From Chryseobacterium elymi (GTDB lineage Bacteria; Bacteroidota; Bacteroidia; Flavobacteriales; Weeksellaceae): a stretch of DNA of 64,000 bases. Every line of letters starts with the position of its first letter. The stretch's first letter is position 1. The notes beneath the pieces were generated by a model, which was not told the DNA's origin, made no database searches, and saw nothing but the letters and a program-made list of their open reading frames with translations. The position numbers were made by a program, and so were the translations under genes. Where the stretch lies: NCBI RefSeq assembly GCF_003385495.1, contig NZ_QNUH01000002.1:270811-334810 (forward strand), given 5' to 3'. Shown here piece by piece: positions 1 to 8,365 of this stretch.

Positions 1-3000
1 CCAAATGTGTCAACTTCCAAATGTGTTTCCAGCGGTGGAAGGCATTTTATTTCACTTCAGAGTACATCACCTAAGTTCTCTCATGGGTATTCTTTCACGC
101 CGGGCTCTTCGGGGAACTTCGGCACGAGCATTACCATGAACGTTATCAGCCAACCGGCAGGGGGAAATATTGATTATCTGTATATTTATGATGATAATAT
201 AAATTTTACCGGCGTCAATGTTGTTGGAGTTTACAAATTTACTTTGACTGTTACGAATGCCAGTGGGACTTACACAACACCGGAAATCACCTATACTTTC
301 AATGGAACACAGGCTAATCTGGTAAGTTTTCTGACACCTTCAAGACCTGAGCAAATGATGATTTATGACGGTGGCGGTTCAGGAGGTGAAGTTCATTGCG
401 GTTACGCAGGGCTGTCTACACCTATTACATTTTATTATACTATTGATCCTGCGGATAATCCTGCAACAATAACTACAAATGTATCTACAATCGGTACTTT
501 ACCACCGGGGGGAGCTACTTCCATAGTAAACGGAGGTGCAGGAACTGCTACCCGAAGTGCAACCATAACACCACCTTCCGGTGGATGGAGAGTGGGAACA
601 TACAGGTTCACTGTAAGCAGAAGTAATGGAGGATGCACAGCTACACAATCTTATTACATCCACATATCTGATGGCAACCGTGCTGATGTAACAGTACCAA
701 ACACTACAGTATGTTACCCCGGATCAGGTGTCGTAACAGCGACAGTTCCGCTTCCTGATGTGTACAAAGGTATTGTGAACAGCAGCTATTTCCAGGATTT
801 TGATGGCCGCTACAGAATAACATTGGTATCAAAACCTACTGGAGCCGCAGACCCTGTATTGGAACCTTATAACAATACATTATTTACCAATGCAACAACA
901 ACAATTTCCAACCTTAACATGCCGGGTGAGTATGTATTTAAAATAAAAGCAGACACATATACCGGAAGTGTAGGAGCATTCTTAGATAAAGAATATGCTT
1001 GCTCAAATGCTGAATTGGAAAGTGAATTCTCAGTATTCGTATCAGCACAGGTAGGCGCTAATGCGGGGTCTTCCCAAACATTGATCGGAACCTCCCAAAC
1101 AAATTTTAATGGTAACAATCCGGGTGTGGCTACAGGTGAATGGACACTATTGTCAAAACCTGTGGGAGCTACCGATCCGGTTATTGCAACACCATCGGCA
1201 TACAATACCAATGTTACAGGATTCAATTCTCCGGGGACCTATATCTTCAGATGGACAGTGACTACGGGTACCTGTACCAACACAAGCGACTTAACGGTAA
1301 ATGTTATAAATGCAATTGCAGGAGGAGTTTCCGGAGCAGATTTCTGGGTAAAATCGGATGATTCGGGAACTATTGCCACAGCATGGAAAGACCATTCTGC
1401 CAATGCAGACAATATCCCCAATGTAGGAGGAATAACACTGGCTCCTGCAGACAGAGCACACAACTTCCATCCTTATACGACGGGATATTCTGCTTCAAAA
1501 TTCTTTTATAATACAAATAGTGAACTAAATACGACTAATAATTATTTGGACCTGTCAATGAGAAGCTCGGTATCTGTTTTCTCGGCAGTAAGACCAACAT
1601 CTGCGAATGGAACAGGTCGTATTACAGGAATCGATGACGATACGAATGCATCTGAACCAGGTATTTCTATTAATTCAGGAAGACCTCATATATACAAATA
1701 TTTTGGAAATGGCTCAGCTCAAGCCAATAGTAACACAATGAGTGCCACTAATGCGTTTACTGCAAATAAAAGTTCAGTATTCTCTGCAATTCAGGATCAA
1801 GCACTTAATTCGGGAAGAGGAGAAAGAAGACTTGGGTTAGACGGAACCTATGAAGTCTTTAATTTGGGTAGCACAACAAATACCTTTAATGTTCTTGGAA
1901 AACACTTAAGAATAGGTCATGCTGGTTGGGATTCTCCAGGTGCTTTTCCCGGTGACATTATGGAAGTCGTGTGGTTCAAAAGAGCACTTACAACTAACGA
2001 GCAATCAAGACTAAACTCTTACCTTGCTGTAAAGAATGGTACTACATTAAACGAAAATTACCTTTCTACAGCCAGCAGTGTAGTTTGGGACAGAACAGAT
2101 AATGCCGGTTATAATAATAATATCTTTGGTATTGCAAGAGACAATATTACAGCATTGCACCAGAAACAGTCTGGAAGTACAAATAACGGGCAGAAGCTTG
2201 TAATTTCTACTACCGGATTTACTGATAGCAATATTGCAAATACTACAGGTTTAGCCAGTGATTTACAATTCCTAATGACAGGAGATAACGGTTTGAAGCA
2301 AAGTCTTACAACACCATTGAGCTACACTACCGGTTCTAACGGAACAGCTAACTACCGTTTCGAATCAATCTGGAAAGTACAAAATACAAACAGTGTAAGC
2401 ACTGTAACTGTTGCATGGCCAAAAGGCGTGACAAACTTATACCTTGTACAATCACCGGATGCTATTTTTGATGAAACCGATACTTTTACACCGATGTTTA
2501 CAGAAGTTACTGTAAATGGTGTAGTGTATAACACAGCAAATGTAACCTTAACAAACGGACAATTCTTCACGTTTGCTGGTTTTGCACAGGCTCCGGGAGG
2601 TGTTTTAGGTCCTGATTTCTGGGTAAAATCAGATGATGCGGGAACTATTTCTACTGCTTGGAAAGATAATTCTCCTAATGCAGATAATATTCCGAATGTA
2701 GGAGGAATTACCCTGTCTACAGCAGATAGAAACCACAACTTCTATCCGTACACTACAGGATATACTGCCACGAAGTATTTCCATAATAATACTTCAGCAA
2801 TGAATCCGCTGGGGAATGTAGAGTTGCCTAATACAAATACTTCTATTTTCTCAGCCGTAAGACCTACTTCTGTTACTGCAGGACGTATTATTGGAATTGA
2901 CAACGATGCTTCCAATGGTGCTGAACCTGGGGTTTCTATTACCGCAGCAGGAAGACCTAGACAGTTTGAATTCTGGCAGACAACAACGTCATCAGATTTT

Positions 3001-5544
3001 TCAACGACCTTCAACAATGGGATTTCGAATGTATATTCGGCAATAACTAATAATAACACTGCAAACGGAGGAACTTCAACGATAGCAGGAGGAGAAAAAA
3101 GATTAGGACTAAATGGTTCTTATGAATCTTTTTCAGGTTTTGCCGCAGCGAATAAATTCCAGATTTATGGTACTAACCTAAGATTAGGACATGGCACATA
3201 CGATTCTGCAGGTCCTTTCCCTGGTGATATTATGGAAATTGCTTGGTACAACCGTACATTAACAGCTAATGAGCAATCTAGAGTAAACTCTTATCTTGCT
3301 GTAAAGAATGGTGTTACATTAAATGAAAATTACCTTGCGACCAACAGCAGTGTAGTATGGGACAGAACCATTAATACCGGCTATAACAACAATATCTTCG
3401 GTATTGCAAAAGACGAGTTTACAACATTGCACCAAAAGCAGGCAGGAAGTGTAAATAATCTACAAAAGCTTGTGATTTCTACAACAGGCTTTGCTGATAG
3501 TAATGCAGCCAACAGCACAGGCTTAGCTACTGACCTGCAATACCTGATGACGGGAGATAATGGTCTTGAGCAAAAGCTTAAAATACCATTGGCTTACACA
3601 GCAGGTTCTAATGGTGAGGTTAGCCACCGTTTTGAGTCTATCTGGAAAGTACAAAATACCAATGGGGTAGATAATGTTACTGTCGCTTGGCCTATAGGAA
3701 TCGACAATCTGTATTTGGTACAATCTGCCAATGAAACCTTCGACACCGGAGACACGTTTACCCCGATGACTGGTACAGTTACCGTCAACGGTACAGACTA
3801 CAACACCGCTACCGTCACGTTGAGTGATGGAGAATATTTTACCTTCGCAGGACTTTTAGGCAATTATTGCTTTACCGGCGATTGTAATCCAAATACCTTT
3901 TTAAACACTTCAAACCCCAATACTATTGAGTATGACAATATGGTAAGCACCTTCCACAGCACCATGATGCACAACGCATCTACCGGAGCACTGATGGTAT
4001 GGGGTGAAAGAATGGCAAACAATGGTACAGCTAACGTATTGACTCCTACTGAGGTCAACAGCACCAACTATCCGGCTCTTACCGGCGATATCCTCAAATT
4101 TACCAGCGGAAGCACGAGTCAGGCTACTGCTCAAAGTGTCGTTTTAACCACTGACGGTCTGTTTGCTTGGGGACAACAAGGGACTTTGATTTCGACAGGC
4201 CTTACAAGCAGTACCACCTTTCAAAAGATAAGTATAGGAACTTACGGAGTAAATGGCGGTGCACCAAAGGCAGACGGTTTACCTGACGGGGTGGCTCCGG
4301 GGGATGTCAAAATGTTGTTTGGTACTTACAAAACATTGGCATTGACCACCTGTTCCGGAGAAGCCTGGGTATTGGCTCAAAGTTCATTGCTTTACGCTGA
4401 TGGTACACCAAGCACCACTGCAAACCAACAGCTATGGCACCGGGTACATATTAACGCTACTACTACACTCGACAATGTAGTAACTATACGGGGAACTGGT
4501 TCTCAGACGTTAATGGCATTAACTGCCACTGGCGAGGTATATACCTGGGGGAATATCACATGGTTGGGGAATGGCAGTCCTCAAGCAGCTAGAACATTCG
4601 CAACACAAATGACTTTACCAGCGGGTGTGACCCCAAAAATGATAGGGGCAACCGGTAGTACTAATACTACCTATTATATATTAGGTACTAATAGCAATGT
4701 TTATAGTACAGGGACAAATAGCAATAGACAACTCGGTAATCTTACTAACACGACCAATAGCAACGTCTGGGTACAGGTACAGAAATCAGCATCGGCGGGA
4801 GATTACCTGACCAATGTGGTTTGGATAAGTCCAAATGAACACGACTATTATGGTTTTGGTTCTATCAATGTGCTGACGGCAGACGGCAGACTATGGGCTT
4901 GGGGAATTGATGATAGTTATATGCTTGGAGTAACAGGTGCTGCAATCCATCCTACTGAGATGCCGGGCAGTATTCTTGCCACCGCTCCTTACGACATCGG
5001 AAAACTGAACTGGACAGACAAAGTGACTGCTGTAGAAACCGGCGGGCATACCTCTATGACCCTTAAGGACAACAGCAATAAATATGGCTATGTGGGACAT
5101 AGGATTAATGGAAGTATGGGTGATGGTACAAGCACAAATGCTATTGAGAATAAATATAACTTTGCAGACACCCCAGAGATAAGCCTTTGTGGAGCACCGG
5201 TACTACAGGGACATTGCTACAAGCCCGGAATAACTGCTGGTACTTCATTAGATACAAAAGTAGGTGTCACTGCTCTTAACAGAGCTGGAGCGACAGACAG
5301 TGATAATTGGCCTATGACCCGTAAAGGTGGATGGTTAGCACTAGAAGCTAAAACCAAAGGTTTTGTACCAAACAGAGTAGCATTTAATGCATCAGGAAAT
5401 CCTATCGGAATTCCGGTTGCCAACTTTGTAGAAGGTATGATGGTTTATGACACTGTCAATAAATGTATGAAGATATATACTCAGAAAGAGGGTGATACTT
5501 CTAAAGCCTGGCATTGTATCTCCACCCAGACCTGTCCGGATTAA
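1..5544 (+). CDS. Giant surface protein, 5'-truncated: Ig-like region, duplicated LamG/DUF8202-like modules, RCC1-like propeller
   Basis: The frame is open to the left edge, so the true start lies outside the window; the GTG at 7 is only the first internal start codon. About the first 430 residues are beta-rich Ig/PKD-like repeats with patterns such as PGTYIFRWTVTTG. Two copies of a concanavalin-like module follow, each opening with DFWVKSDD.GTI..AWKD and carrying FGIA[RK]D..T.LHQKQ[SA]G, which resembles the Bacteroidota DUF8202 type. From about nt 3900 to 5200 spaced WG motifs (LMVWGE, LFAWGQ, VYTWGN, LWAWGI) suggest an RCC1/BLIP-II-like beta-propeller. The end carries GMMVYDT followed by WHCIS, a motif shared with the next gene. 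No T9SS sorting domain or transmembrane anchor is seen at the C-terminus. Probably an exported adhesin or surface-display protein; the function is not established. Confidence 0.75.
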   Translation, partial: PNVSTSKCVSSGGRHFISLQSTSPKFSHGYSFTPGSSGNFGTSITMNVISQPAGGNIDYLYIYDDNINFTGVNVVGVYKFTLTVTNASGTYTTPEITYTFNGTQANLVSFLTPSRPEQMMIYDGGGSGGEVHCGYAGLSTPITFYYTIDPADNPATITTNVSTIGTLPPGGATSIVNGGAGTATRSATITPPSGGWRVGTYRFTVSRSNGGCTATQSYYIHISDGNRADVTVPNTTVCYPGSGVVTATVPLPDVYKGIVNSSYFQDFDGRYRITLVSKPTGAADPVLEPYNNTLFTNATTTISNLNMPGEYVFKIKADTYTGSVGAFLDKEYACSNAELESEFSVFVSAQVGANAGSSQTLIGTSQTNFNGNNPGVATGEWTLLSKPVGATDPVIATPSAYNTNVTGFNSPGTYIFRWTVTTGTCTNTSDLTVNVINAIAGGVSGADFWVKSDDSGTIATAWKDHSANADNIPNVGGITLAPADRAHNFHPYTTGYSASKFFYNTNSELNTTNNYLDLSMRSSVSVFSAVRPTSANGTGRITGIDDDTNASEPGISINSGRPHIYKYFGNGSAQANSNTMSATNAFTANKSSVFSAIQDQALNSGRGERRLGLDGTYEVFNLGSTTNTFNVLGKHLRIGHAGWDSPGAFPGDIMEVVWFKRALTTNEQSRLNSYLAVKNGTTLNENYLSTASSVVWDRTDNAGYNNNIFGIARDNITALHQKQSGSTNNGQKLVISTTGFTDSNIANTTGLASDLQFLMTGDNGLKQSLTTPLSYTTGSNGTANYRFESIWKVQNTNSVSTVTVAWPKGVTNLYLVQSPDAIFDETDTFTPMFTEVTVNGVVYNTANVTLTNGQFFTFAGFAQAPGGVLGPDFWVKSDDAGTISTAWKDNSPNADNIPNVGGITLSTADRNHNFYPYTTGYTATKYFHNNTSAMNPLGNVELPNTNTSIFSAVRPTSVTAGRIIGIDNDASNGAEPGVSITAAGRPRQFEFWQTTTSSDFSTTFNNGISNVYSAITNNNTANGGTSTIAGGEKRLGLNGSYESFSGFAAANKFQIYGTNLRLGHGTYDSAGPFPGDIMEIAWYNRTLTANEQSRVNSYLAVKNGVTLNENYLATNSSVVWDRTINTGYNNNIFGIAKDEFTTLHQKQAGSVNNLQKLVISTTGFADSNAANSTGLATDLQYLMTGDNGLEQKLKIPLAYTAGSNGEVSHRFESIWKVQNTNGVDNVTVAWPIGIDNLYLVQSANETFDTGDTFTPMTGTVTVNGTDYNTATVTLSDGEYFTFAGLLGNYCFTGDCNPNTFLNTSNPNTIEYDNMVSTFHSTMMHNASTGALMVWGERMANNGTANVLTPTEVNSTNYPALTGDILKFTSGSTSQATAQSVVLTTDGLFAWGQQGTLISTGLTSSTTFQKISIGTYGVNGGAPKADGLPDGVAPGDVKMLFGTYKTLALTTCSGEAWVLAQSSLLYADGTPSTTANQQLWHRVHINATTTLDNVVTIRGTGSQTLMALTATGEVYTWGNITWLGNGSPQAARTFATQMTLPAGVTPKMIGATGSTNTTYYILGTNSNVYSTGTNSNRQLGNLTNTTNSNVWVQVQKSASAGDYLTNVVWISPNEHDYYGFGSINVLTADGRLWAWGIDDSYMLGVTGAAIHPTEMPGSILATAPYDIGKLNWTDKVTAVETGGHTSMTLKDNSNKYGYVGHRINGSMGDGTSTNAIENKYNFADTPEISLCGAPVLQGHCYKPGITAGTSLDTKVGVTALNRAGATDSDNWPMTRKGGWLALEAKTKGFVPNRVAFNASGNPIGIPVANFVEGMMVYDTVNKCMKIYTQKEGDTSKAWHCISTQTCPD
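1324..3858 (+). repeat. In-frame tandem duplication inside the giant surface gene, period 1275 bp
   Basis: Unit 1 is about 1324-2590 and unit 2 about 2599-3858. The shared string TTTCTGGGTA starts at 1341 and again at 2616, exactly 1275 bp (425 codons) apart. Long stretches are nearly identical at protein level (NENYL, SSVVWDRT, LYLVQS), with changes mostly in loops and third codon positions, so this is a diverged tandem domain duplication. Confidence 0.9.
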
Positions 5545-5560
5545 AATTAATCTTTAGTTG

Positions 5561-5599
5561 GCAACCGGCAGTATTTCACATTAGCTATTGCCGGTTTGC
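5561..5599. other. Intercistronic inverted repeat (GCAACCGGCA / TGCCGGTTTGC)
   Basis: The arms GCAACCGGCA (5561-5570) and TGCCGGTTTGC (5589-5599) can pair with one bulge across an 18-base loop, between the giant gene and the small partner. There is no T-tract after it, so it is more likely an RNA-stability or attenuation structure than a strong terminator. Confidence 0.4.
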
Positions 5600-5625
5600 T
5601 AACTATTAAACAAAACATTACAAAA

Positions 5626-6168
5626 ATGAAAGCAGTCATAATAACAACATTTACATTGATGTTAGCTGGTATAACAGCAAAATCACAAGTCGCAATCGGA
5701 AAACAGAGCGTGGCTAATACTTCGGTTTCTTTAGAATTCGGCAATACCGAAAACAGAGGCTTTATCCTTCCCTACATAACCGACAAAACCGGTATTACGG
5801 TAGAAGGAAGCATCATCTATGACACAACAGATCATAAGGTAAAATACCTGAAAAGCTCAGGAGTATGGGTTAACCTTAGCGAAGACGACAGCACGGCAGC
5901 TACTATCGGAGCAGCAGATCTGTCTATACAAGGATTGGATAAAACAGAAAAAGCGACGGCAAAAACAGCTATCGGGGTTAATGGGGCAACTGATACAACA
6001 GATGGTATTCTGGTATTAACTGACGCAGACAAAGCAATGATTCTGCCTCAGGTTGCAAGTCCTCATATAAATATCATCAACCCGGCATCAGGAATGATGG
6101 CGTACGATACTGTGAAAAAACAGCTTGCTATATATAATGGTACTGTATGGAGTTTCTGGAAGCCTTAA
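5626..6168 (+). CDS. Small secreted protein sharing a C-terminal motif with the upstream giant protein
   Basis: A 180-residue protein. I start it at the ATG at 5626 rather than the TTG at 5596 because MKAVIITTFTLMLAGITAKSQ is a clean Sec signal peptide with no leading residues. The mature part is polar, rich in Thr/Ala/Asp, and contains NRGFILPYITDKTGI, a sequence type seen in secreted Chryseobacterium proteins found beside large surface proteins. Its end, GMMAYDTVKKQLAIYNGTVW, matches GMMVYDT...KIY at the end of the upstream protein, so the two probably share a C-terminal module. It lies 81 bp downstream in the same direction and is likely co-transcribed. No enzymatic motif is visible; function unknown. 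Confidence 0.7.
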   Translation: MKAVIITTFTLMLAGITAKSQVAIGKQSVANTSVSLEFGNTENRGFILPYITDKTGITVEGSIIYDTTDHKVKYLKSSGVWVNLSEDDSTAATIGAADLSIQGLDKTEKATAKTAIGVNGATDTTDGILVLTDADKAMILPQVASPHINIINPASGMMAYDTVKKQLAIYNGTVWSFWKP

Positions 6169-6273
6169 TAATTTACAAACAGTACAGAAAACTGGTCTGT
6201 GCAGTTATATTATAGATTTACTTTAAATGTCAATTTGAGCACCTAGAAAGGTGTCAAAGCAAAAAATTTAAAA

Positions 6274-6696
6274 ATGAACTTCAAAAATATTCACATAGGA
6301 CAAAAACTAATAGAGAGGGTTGCAGAAAGCGGGGTAGAAACATCCCGTATCTGCAATTTTTTGAAATGCAGCGTAGAAGAAACAGAAGAAATGTATAAGG
6401 CTAAAAGTCTTGACTCTGAAATTCTGCTAAAGTGGAGCAAGCTTCTGAAGTATGATTTTTTCAGATTATATTCCCAACATCTGATCTTCTATGCGCCACA
6501 GACAACAGCAGATGATAAGATAAAAGTTAAGAAGTCTTCACTCCCAAAATTCCGGAAAAATATTTATACTAAAGAAGTTATAGATTTTATGATAGAACAG
6601 ATAGAATCAAACAAAATGACAAAGGATGAGGTTGTGATAAAATACAGAATCCCTAAAACCACTTTACACAAATGGATAAGCAAATATAGAAGCTGA
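6274..6696 (+). CDS. Orphan helix-turn-helix protein (transposase-like HTH), member 1 of a pair
   Basis: A 140-residue protein. The N-terminal half (NIHIGQKLIERV..SRICNFLKCS..E.MY) looks like a compact Cro/XRE-like fold. The C-terminal 45 residues, ending in KYRIPKTTLHKWISKYRS, form a Psq/transposase-type helix-turn-helix. There is no catalytic DDE region and no terminal inverted repeat, so it is not a working insertion sequence. Such proteins are usually auto-annotated as transposases in Chryseobacterium. It sits directly after the surface-protein pair and before a second HTH protein with a similar C-terminus, which suggests a regulator of the upstream genes; that role is inference. Confidence 0.65.
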   Translation: MNFKNIHIGQKLIERVAESGVETSRICNFLKCSVEETEEMYKAKSLDSEILLKWSKLLKYDFFRLYSQHLIFYAPQTTADDKIKVKKSSLPKFRKNIYTKEVIDFMIEQIESNKMTKDEVVIKYRIPKTTLHKWISKYRS

Positions 6697-6936
6697 TAAA
6701 GCTGCTGGGAAAAGAACTACATATAAAATTGTACTTTGATAGAAAACCCGATATGGTAACTCAAGAATAATGGATACACTAGTAGATAGTGACCGGATAG
6801 CCTTATCTGTTTTTCCACAATAGCAAGGCTATATACTTATAGATAAGGTTTCATAAAAATATATGAAATACTAGAACTCTGAATTTACTCTAACAGCTGC
6901 CGGACAAACTTTAATAGCAACTAATCTTATATTAAA

Positions 6937-7272
6937 ATGAATCAAAATACGAATACCAAACCAGACTACAAAGCTATCTACAGAGACATTCTGCATCAGA
7001 AATTTCCGCATAAAATGGAGGAATGCCTGCCACTCATCGAGAAAAAGCATTTGGCTGCCATAGATATCCTTGCACTTAATCAGAAAATCTTTGGTCAACT
7101 TAACGCAGATTCTAAGAAAATAAATCAGAAATACCGCTCCTATAGCAAATCGGATATTTTGCAAATCTTAGATTATCAGAAAAAAAAGAAGCTCAACAAT
7201 AAACAAGTAGCAATACATTTCAACCTAAGCAGAAACTCAGTTTCTAAATGGAAAAAAATATTTTTAGTGTGA
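6937..7272 (+). CDS. Orphan helix-turn-helix protein, member 2 of the pair
   Basis: A 111-residue protein starting at MNQNTNTKPDYKAIYRDIL. Its C-terminal half (YSKSDILQILDYQKKKKLN, then NKQVAIHFNLSRNSVSKWKK) is a homeodomain-like/transposase-type HTH resembling the C-terminus of the gene 240 bp upstream. The N-terminal half (KFPHKMEECLPLI..LAAIDILALNQKIFG) is unlike the partner's. No catalytic transposase domain follows, and the gene ends before a strong hairpin. Probably a small DNA-binding protein; partner, target and regulon are unknown. Confidence 0.65.
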   Translation: MNQNTNTKPDYKAIYRDILHQKFPHKMEECLPLIEKKHLAAIDILALNQKIFGQLNADSKKINQKYRSYSKSDILQILDYQKKKKLNNKQVAIHFNLSRNSVSKWKKIFLV

Positions 7273-7368
7273 CGAACTATTTAACTTGTGGGCACCAGGG
7301 TTACTTTAACAGTCAAAAATCTATGGATAAATATCTTAAAATATCATCCAAAATTTTGGATAAAACAA

Positions 7369-7397
7369 AATAGAGTTGGCAAATTGCCAACTCTATT
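7369..7397. terminator. Perfect 14-bp-arm hairpin, probable bidirectional terminator
   Basis: Arms AATAGAGTTGGCAA and TTGCCAACTCTATT surround a single A. An A-rich run (AAAACAAAA) on the left gives a T-rich tail on the minus strand. It lies about 100 bp after the second HTH gene and separates it from the convergent minus-strand operon. Confidence 0.6.
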
Positions 7398-7774
7398 ATA
7401 TTCAAATTGTAACTTTTTCTAAGTTACTAAAAGCTAATGCTCATAGTCAAAAGATTCGAACCAAATCACCTACTATCTAAATAACAACAATATATCTTCT
7501 AAAAAAATAATTAAATGAAAAGGATTCAACAGCCAATATCATTCACGTTACCTTAAAAAGATTTTTTTGGTAATGGCAATTATTATACAGATCATAAAAT
7601 AAGCCAAAACGGCAAAAAGCTACATTAACAGTTATGATTCAGATTTCTTGAAATATAACTTAACCTGAATCATGGCAGTAAATTGTAGATGATTAAAATA
7701 GACGTTCTATACTATTTAAAGAGGATGATTCGAATATTAGCAAGCTCATATACAGCCTATTAAAACTTTTATCT
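7398..7774. other. Gene-free AT-rich spacer between convergent units
   Basis: No ORF with coding character, tRNA-like fold or repeat is visible between the two flanking hairpins. Confidence 0.5.
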
Positions 7775-7797
7775 AAATCCCGGGTTAACCGGGATTT
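7775..7797 (-). terminator. Hairpin 20 bp after the DUF2911 gene
   Basis: Arms AAATCCCGG (7775-7783) and CCGGGATTT (7789-7797) with loop GTTAA stand just past the stop codon of the minus-strand operon. The tail on that strand is only moderately T-rich, so it may be a leaky terminator. Confidence 0.65.
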
Positions 7798-7816
7798 TAA
7801 TTTCTGATATTCAAAT

Positions 7817-8335
7817 TTATTTGATCTCTACAGGAACTGAGATTTTATCCCAATCCATTGTGAATCCGTTATTGTTTATTTTATACACTAAAGTTTCCTG
7901 TGTTGCTGATAAAGCCTTGGTTTTTACATCAACACGTAAAGCATCTTTTCCTTCTTCGTACTTATAAGCGCCCCATTGTTTTGGCTCTTTGTTAAAAATC
8001 GCAGTCCAGGTTCCACTTTGTTTAGGGATTAAGAAAAAGCTGTATTTACCTGCAGGAAGCTTTTTACCCTGAACGGTAATGTCTTTATCCGTTTCGAAAG
8101 TAGTTGCTTCATTGGCACCTGCACGCCAGACTTTATCATAAGCTTCCAGACCACCCCAGATGGTACGCCCTTTAACAGAAGGACTGCTATAGGCTATGGT
8201 AATGGTAGCATCTTTAATTTTTCCTGTAGCAGTAGCCGGAGGACTTGCTGGTTTTTTAGCTTCCTGCGCAAAGGCATTCACTGAAATTGTCATTGCAGCT
8301 ACAAGTACGGTAGCAGTTTTGATCATTGCTTTCAT
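7817..8335 (-). CDS. DUF2911 family secreted protein
   Basis: A 172-residue protein with a Sec signal peptide ([19 protein letters not shown], cleavage probably after NAFA). The mature part matches DUF2911: [30 protein letters not shown], then [12 protein letters not shown] and [15 protein letters not shown]. The family is widespread in Bacteroidota, is beta-rich and periplasmic or secreted, and has no assigned reaction. It is the last gene of the minus-strand unit, 30 bp after the symporter, so it probably shares its mRNA with the PIG-L enzyme and the transporter. Confidence 0.85.
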   Translation of the reverse strand: MKAMIKTATVLVAAMTISVNAFAQEAKKPASPPATATGKIKDATITIAYSSPSVKGRTIWGGLEAYDKVWRAGANEATTFETDKDITVQGKKLPAGKYSFFLIPKQSGTWTAIFNKEPKQWGAYKYEEGKDALRVDVKTKALSATQETLVYKINNNGFTMDWDKISVPVEIK

Positions 8336-8365
8336 AATAATATTTTTGTTTGATTGTTTATTTGC

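Noticed and set aside
6274..7272. Insertion sequence with two transposase ORFs
   Set aside because: No DDE or other catalytic domain, no terminal inverted repeats and no target duplication could be seen.
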